Positions 58,189 to 64,000 of a stretch of DNA of 64,000 bases are shown here, in pieces; the stretch's first letter is position 1, and the number at the start of each line of letters is the position of its first letter. Origin of the DNA: Plantago major (Eukaryota; Streptophyta; Magnoliopsida; Lamiales; Plantaginaceae); the NCBI GenBank assembly GCA_026545765.1, contig CM048840.1:48472580-48536579 (forward strand), read 5' to 3'. The notes beneath the pieces were generated by a model that was not told where the DNA came from, searched no databases, and was given only the letters and a program-made list of their open reading frames with translations. A program made the translations under genes and the position numbers.

Positions 58189-61057
58189 GATAACACTTTG
58201 AGAATAGACTACGACAGTTATCAAAGTTTTTTGTCATTTTCCTTAAACAGACCTCGAAGCCCCCAAGTTGTAATTTGATTTCCGTCAAGTCAATACAACT
58301 TTGCTTTCATAACACATCTTCATTCCGCTCGGGTCAAGTCCTTCGGACCCCGATGCCCGACCGAATCACAAGCAAAGTCACCTAGCTGCTCGTTTCGGGT
58401 CTAAGTTGCACACCGATCCGAGCAGGCTTAACACAATGAAACAGAAAGACAACGATAACAAAAACAAGCGCATTTTATTTAAAGAAAGGACCGAGTTACA
58501 AAGAGAAGAGCCCGAAGAGCCCTGAGCGAGCTTACAAAGACAACAAGCGCCTATTCTAGTTAACTCTCCTACTTTTCCAAAAGCAGCATCTTCGGAAGAA
58601 CGATCTTGTACCTCCGAGCGCTTATAGGAACGAACCCGATTCGGTGACAATCAACCCTACACCTGCGAACATCCCGAATAAGGAAGAACTAGACTTTTTC
58701 GACAAAACAAGTTCAACTCCCAGAGATCATGGAGTTCCTTTCGGACAACCTAGTATCTGGGAGCGAACGACCAGGATAATCAAGGTCATTCGAGACATCC
58801 CGATAGAATGCTTCATGACCTCCGAACGGAAGAAACGGTTCCGAAGCAAGCAAGTATCACCACGACAATCCGGATAGTCTCCTACCAGATACTAACAGTG
58901 AATCCTTCTCGAATTACTCAAGTATTTGGAAGGAAACAACCAGGATAATCGGAACGATCCAAGTCACTCCGAAAGCATCCGCCGAGCTGACTCCCAACAA
59001 GATCGGTAATGTCAGGAATTCTGTTCCAGAATTGCAAGTTGCCCCCCGGGCCTTCAATTCTGGAACAAAGTTTCCGATACAACCGGGCTGCTCGGACACG
59101 GACCAACGGACATTATTCATTGGCTAGCTCATGATGGATTGTAGCTCCGATCACCAACAAGACCAGAATTATTAGGAACTCCCTTCCAGAATTGCAAATA
59201 GCCCCGGGGCCTTCAATTCTGGAATGAAGTTACCAATGAAATCGGATTGCTCGGTCACGGAACCACAAGGGCGAGCCGAACAAATTACTCAAGCAAATGT
59301 TTTCCGACACGCCTCCGAGAGAGAGTGGCGGTATCCCCTTTTCCTTCCAAGCTTAGCAAGTAGACCTTCTCGTGCCTTCCATACTTAGAAAAAAGGGGAG
59401 GATACGACCAAATCTATCAAAGACGGGCCGGACTGTAGCAAGTTCCGCCCAGATATTTCCGAACGACTACCCCCAATATTCAAGGTTGGTCAGTTTCAAG
59501 ATCCCGGAATACTGGAAAGAATATTTCCAGAATAACCATACCAACTTGAGGTCTACCAACTTGAGGTCACCCCGACCCCTACGTCTATCCGGAAGACGAA
59601 CAACTCAACGCGACAGCTTCGATAGAAGGCCTTCCAACATCCCGGGCGGATCTTACACCGAACCTCGGAATACTGGAAGGGCTTCTACCAAACCAATCCC
59701 GCCGACTTGTCGTCCCTCGGATGCAGACTCAACGTGAAATGACTCGGATATGCTAGAAACTCATAAATTAATGTTGGGCAATCCCCCGTGCCATCGAGCT
59801 AGTTTACCCCCTCCGGGGCTCAAGCTGTTGCTACCAACCACAGCTCCGGAGAAAGAAGATTAGTACGAGGATCCGAAGGAGCTTACATCCGAATGACTTG
59901 ACTTCATCGTCTCCAGCATAGTCTGACCCGGAGAGATTTCCGAAACACTGGGAAACCTCTAGAGGCAAGATCACGCATAGGGACGGTGGTGTAAACCCAC
60001 TCGTCAGATGTCCGGACCCAGGATCCGGATCACTTATTACTATAAAAGGGATGGAATGATCTAGCGAAAAGCCGTACAATCCAAGGGTATATATAGAAGT
60101 GAAGGACCAATCAGTAGTCGCCACGTGGCTCGTAACCACCGGCGATGGGCTTGGGCCTGGACTTAGGCCTAATGCTTGGGCTGCTATTGGCCCAAACCAA
60201 AAAAAAAAAAAATCCCTTCACATTGACCGGCCTTCTTGAGTGAATTACCCATTCGGATGTGTCAGCTCGAGGCTGCCATGATAACCTCCATACCGACTGT
60301 GACTCGTAGCAAGTCATTCAACTTTTCTACTGACTGTACTTTTTTACCAACTTCTCACAAGCCAACATGATTCGGAACGGCACACCAAGTCCCTACGGAC
60401 CGAGCAGGATGATAACATCCGAACTAGTCCTACTTGTTATAGCTTTAGGAAAACCAATTTTTTCTGTATGGTTAACATTTGAAGACATGGCTCCGAATCA
60501 CTTATGTTTATTCACGGAAATAAACGTTTGGAGTTATGATCCGGACGAACGCCATATCCGACCGTCCCACGAGCCAGTAAAGGGAGAATTTACTTAAGGC
60601 AATTAACGCCCGGGAAATTGGGCCTCGTGGACTCGGACACGTTATCCGAACAAGCCGAGACAATGAAAACTTCGAGCTACTGATCAATTCTACAAATTCA
60701 AACGTGCAAGGAGAAGCATGCATTCGGAAGGGCAATAACACAAGCCAGTAATAAAAGTTGCTCCGAGTCACCAACGAGCCTGGACCCATAACACAAATAC
60801 CGAGTCAAATGTATAGATAAAGCAAGTTATACAAAACAGCGACTAAGAAGGAAATAACATTGTCTCAAGGCCCGAAGGCTCACAATTCGTAAACTGGGCA
60901 TACCCCGCCTTCACTCTCTCCGCCGCTCGGATGAATCAGCCTGAGTTCCGGAGGGGCCTCCGAAATCCCCCTCCGGAGGTGCCTGCTCCCGTTCTCTGGC
61001 TTCTTGGGCCAACCTCCTATCTCTCCGAGCCTGACACTCTTTCAGGAAGGCAGGGCA
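58189..61057. other. 3' non-coding region of element 2
   Basis: About 2.9 kb between integrase and the end of the opposite-strand gene. It is rich in TCCGA/CGGA words and holds a duplicated segment (58993-59262) and a shorter duplication of CGGAATACTGGAA(A/G)G at about 59503 and 59666, but no regular array like that of element 1. The small ORFs here have no recognisable content. Confidence 0.6.
58993..59262. repeat. two-copy tandem repeat, about 158-bp period
   Basis: Copy A (from 58993) and copy B (from 59151) share CCAACAAGA, CCAGAATTGCAA, GGCCTTCAATTCTGGAA and the following TTGCTCGG/CTGCTCGG phrase, about 158 bp apart with many substitutions. It sits in the place where element 1 has its 98-bp array, but the sequence is unrelated. 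Confidence 0.75.
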
Positions 61058-63914
61058 TCATTGCATCAAGTCCAAGTCCCGATCGAAACCTTGGACAGGG
61101 CTGGGCAAAGTCAACCAGTCTCGGTTGTGTTCCAAGTGATCTTCCAAAGGAACAAAGACACTAGACATCAGCAGCCGGGGCACGAAATGCGGAAGATACA
61201 GACCACCGTGGTCGAACTTCTTGTCTTCTGTCTCATCACAGACCAGCTCCACAAACTCGCATTGGAGCAAGTCTTCATCTGAGACACCCTCTAGAGAAAA
61301 GTTCGAACCATCGGCCTCTTTGAAAGCGGAAACGCCTGCAACTTCCAAGTCACGGCCACTCGGAATCCAACCTTTCCTCTGGAACTGGCCCACAGCTGCA
61401 TCGAACCCGTCCTGTCGAGCCTCGTCATACTTAGATTCGAGCAAGAATTTGCAGGAGTCCGAGCTCAAGAAATCCTGGACGGCCCTTGTCCGGACCTTTA
61501 GCAGCTCACTCAGCATCATATCTTTGAAGCTCCGGGAGACGCCAACGAACTCATCCAAGCTGTCTTGGTGAACTTTTAAGTCCCTCTCCAACGCTAGGAT
61601 GGCGCTTTTCATTTTGGCCGTCTCCGACTCGGCCTCCTTCTTGGCAGCAATAGTCTTTTTCAGCCGCTCGGACAGACTATTCAACCGAGACATCTCAACC
61701 GCCCGAGCAGCCTCAGCCTTGGCCAGGTCCTCCTCTAGTGTCGCCCTCCGACCAGCCACCACGGAGCACGCCTGAACGGCGGCGGTAAGCTGAGAGTTAA
61801 AAAGTTAGAGAGGTAGTTCCGAGCCAAAGAAAGTTGAAACACCAATCAAAAATCTAAGCGAACAAACCTTGCGCTGAGCAGCGATCAATTCCGCATCCGT
61901 CCAGCCTGAGGCGAAATACCGAGCCACCTCAAAGATCCAACTCAGCTCCCAAGATCACTCATCTTTCCCTTGCCCTTCTTGGCCGGAGGGATTGGACCTT
62001 CGGACGAATGCTTTTGTCTAGCCGCAGCGCTCGAGCCACTGGCAGGGGGATCCTGAGACACAGATCTCGGAGGTTTCTTGGCCCCCTTCGAACCAACTAC
62101 CTTACCCTTGTCCGGGGTAGGTATTGTCTGGGCCTGCTCGCCCGCGGCGGCCCTCCGAGTCTCTTCCGCTCGGAAAGCAGCGGCATTCCGAGGCTCGTCC
62201 ATTGGCAGCACAGTGGAAGTCTTGATAATTTGGGTCCGAGTACCCTCCTCCATCTCCTTTCTCTGAGCAAAGATTCGCCTCTTCAACTCTCGCATAGTGG
62301 ACATGGTGTACTCGAACCAAAAATCTGCACATCCGAGTGACAATAAGATGCAAGATAACAGAAGTTTACAATTTATAACCGCAAACAAAGCAAATAACCA
62401 CTGACTCGGAAGACCAACCACGTGCCCGACGGAGGAAACACTTACTTAAGTCCTTCTTCCCATCACAGAAACTTGGCTCTGAAAAGCCGGCCAGATAAGG
62501 AAGAGGTTGGCATATCAATCCTCGGAAGAAGTATTTCTCCGGATCCTGATTCCGATGGAGAGCTTGCATCCATAAAGGGACGTTCCGGGCCGGAGGTTCC
62601 CAGTCTGGCAGCCTGCCTCGAAAAAATTTCTTCTCAAATTGCCACTTTGGCCTTTCCGCTTCGGATTGGCCTTGTTTCAAAGCGGGCCGGACGAAGAAGT
62701 ATCTCTTCCACCAGTGAATCCCCAACGAAGAAAGGGGGTCGACGAAAAATGTGTATGCTTGACGACATACGAATGTATGAGCAAAGTGTTCCTATTACTT
62801 ACACTAATATTGAACAACTTTCGGAAGTTATCAAATGTGACCGGGATGTCCTTATATTTACACATTACCCCGAAGCACATCAGGTTTCCGAGCGAGTTGG
62901 GGATTATTTGATGCGGACTTAACCCCATACTGCTCAAAATCTCCAGGAACTCGGACGACACGAGCAGCCGCCACCCGCAATGCAAACTTATTTCATGGAT
63001 GCACATGTATCCCGGAGGCGGATTGTAGAAAGCATGTGACTCATCCGGAACGAGAATTTCCACGCACTCCGGAATCTCGTACTTCCTCCGAAGTTTCTCC
63101 ACCTCCTCAGCCAGTATAATCGAAGGACAGGTGGGCAAAGTACCATCCTCATTCAATTCACCCTACGGATCAGGGTGAGTAACTTCGTCCCTTGACCGAG
63201 GAAACTTCACTCGAAACACGTCTTCGCCCCTCTTAAGCCCCTCGGGCAATTCCTCTTCGGTCATCTGGTGGCTTGGGCCCGCTTGACCAGCAGATGCCCT
63301 CTGGAAAACATGGGCAGACAGTATTTCTTCTTCTTCCTCTTCTTCGGAACCAACATTTTTGGCCCGGACCTCTTCCTCCACTCTATCATCCTCGGACGAC
63401 GAACCCAACTCTACCACCGTCCGAAGGGGAACAGCTACTTGGACCCGATCCTCAACACCTTCTTCGAACATACCTAACTCGGGAGGCGCCTCGGAGGTAT
63501 CATGCACCTCCTCGATGTTAGGCTCCTGCGGATCCGGAACGAACGGAATTCGGTTAGGGTTACTCCTAAAATTATAACCTAGGTTGCGAATGAGGGATCA
63601 AATCTCTACCGGAAGTTCGGGCTCTTTCCTGGCACGGCCCGGACGGCGAGCTACTATAGTCCGCGAGCTTGTCTCTTGAGCCGCGCCAACACCCTGCACA
63701 TTAGATACTCGCAGGTAATCCCGATGCTTCGGAAACCTTGAACTCGGAACAACTAACCGAAGCAAAGAGCTTACCTTGGGCTCTTCCCGGCTCGGACGAG
63801 GAGATTGCTCTAGCTCTGCTGACTCGTCGTCACCAACAATGTCAATCTCCTCGGAGCTGTCGGATAAAGATGACGCGTTGGAGAGATATTTTCTGACTAT
63901 CACTCTCGGACATC
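61058..63914 (-). pseudogene. opposite-strand gene of element 2 (PF04195-like, coiled coil, introns)
   Basis: On the minus strand ATG 63913 directly follows a splice-acceptor-like TTTCCCTAG. An acidic N-terminal part leads to IHEISLHCGWRLLVSS and LSPHQIIPNSLGNLMCFG, homologous to the same domain in element 1. A linker with Lys/Ser/Pro follows and then a coiled coil (LEEDLAKAEAARAVEMSRLN) and the block RAVQDFLSSDSCKFL, matching RVEAVEDFLRSDAYYIL of element 1. Introns: 62325-62445 (A/GTAAGT to GTGCAG/A, phase 1) and 61790-61867 (G/GTTTGT to CTCTCAG/C, phase 0). Frame breaks occur near 63880, 63540, 63165, 62690-62720 and 61955. Function unknown. Confidence 0.8.
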
Positions 63915-64000
63915 CTAGGGAAAGGAGAAAGCAATTTCGTAAGCTTTAAGATGGCAGTCCGAGAGGCCGTTTATGTATATTAAAAAAGGAGGAAAAAAAT

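Larger units (their letters stand above)
51873..64000 (+). mobile_element. second Tat-type Ty3/gypsy element, cut by window end (element 2)
   Basis: Gag, protease, RT, two RNase H domains and integrase are present in order (52063-58188), followed by a long 3' region with an opposite-strand gene (63914-61058). The layout equals element 1, but the proteins are clearly diverged, so it is a different family of the same lineage. I find no PBS resembling TGGCGCC and no LTR upstream of gag. The left part 51873-52060 is GGTCCGACCC-rich and may be a remnant of LTR or leader. The 3' LTR, if any, lies beyond the window. Confidence 0.88.

Noticed and set aside
58378-58650. 90-codon minus-strand ORF with a hydrophobic stretch, like a small secreted protein
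   Set aside because: Lies in the non-coding 3' region of element 2, has no counterpart in element 1 and no promoter or splice context.
1-64000. tRNA or rRNA genes, riboswitches, phage or bacterial operons
   Set aside because: None seen on either strand; gene structure is that of a plant nuclear genome.

Overview
The window is nuclear DNA of a flowering plant, almost certainly a eudicot. It holds two long, intron-rich genes with GT-AG introns and AT-rich intergenic sequence, plus plant-type MITEs, LINEs and LTR retrotransposons. The family cannot be fixed from the sequence alone. There is no bacterial-style operon, CRISPR array, tRNA or rRNA gene that I can see.

Host genes. (1) 1319-7956 (+): a 12-exon gene for a plastid UbiA-type prenyltransferase of the homogentisate phytyltransferase (VTE2/HPT) family, the committed step of tocopherol synthesis; the exons add up to a clean 408-codon frame. 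(2) 26187-32815 (+): a 13-exon plasma-membrane H+-ATPase (AHA/PMA family), 951 codons, with a 2.6-kb first intron and an 11-residue upstream ORF in the leader. (3) 33281-34752 (-): a 3-exon gene for a 195-residue, probably plastid-targeted, Gly/Tyr-rich membrane protein, convergent with the H+-ATPase gene.

Mobile DNA fills most of the rest. 11361-25423 is a complete Ty3/gypsy element of the Tat type (LTRs of 859/858 bp, TSD ATTCT, PBS, PPT, degenerate gag-pol with two RNase H domains, a 98-bp tandem array). Its 3' third carries a gene on the opposite strand with its own TATA box, leader intron and two coding introns. 36851-43313 is a full-length L1-type LINE with an 11-bp TSD, lying beside a 100-bp tandem array that is split by two MITEs. 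43662-46440 holds an RNase H fragment and a 5'-truncated LINE on the minus strand. 46907-51842 (-) is the 3' part of a Ty1/copia element, probably a Sirevirus, with LTR, PPT and an envelope-position coiled-coil ORF. From about 51873 to the window end lies a second, different Tat-type element that lacks a recognisable 5' LTR and PBS but again has the opposite-strand gene, with the two coding introns at matching places and phases.

The most unusual feature is this opposite-strand, intron-containing gene kept by two clearly diverged Tat elements. Antisense ORFs are known in Tat-lineage elements; the conserved promoter/intron architecture seen here deserves a proper comparison. All transposon proteins here are broken by stops or frameshifts, and many of the stops look like C-to-T changes expected from methylated-DNA decay.
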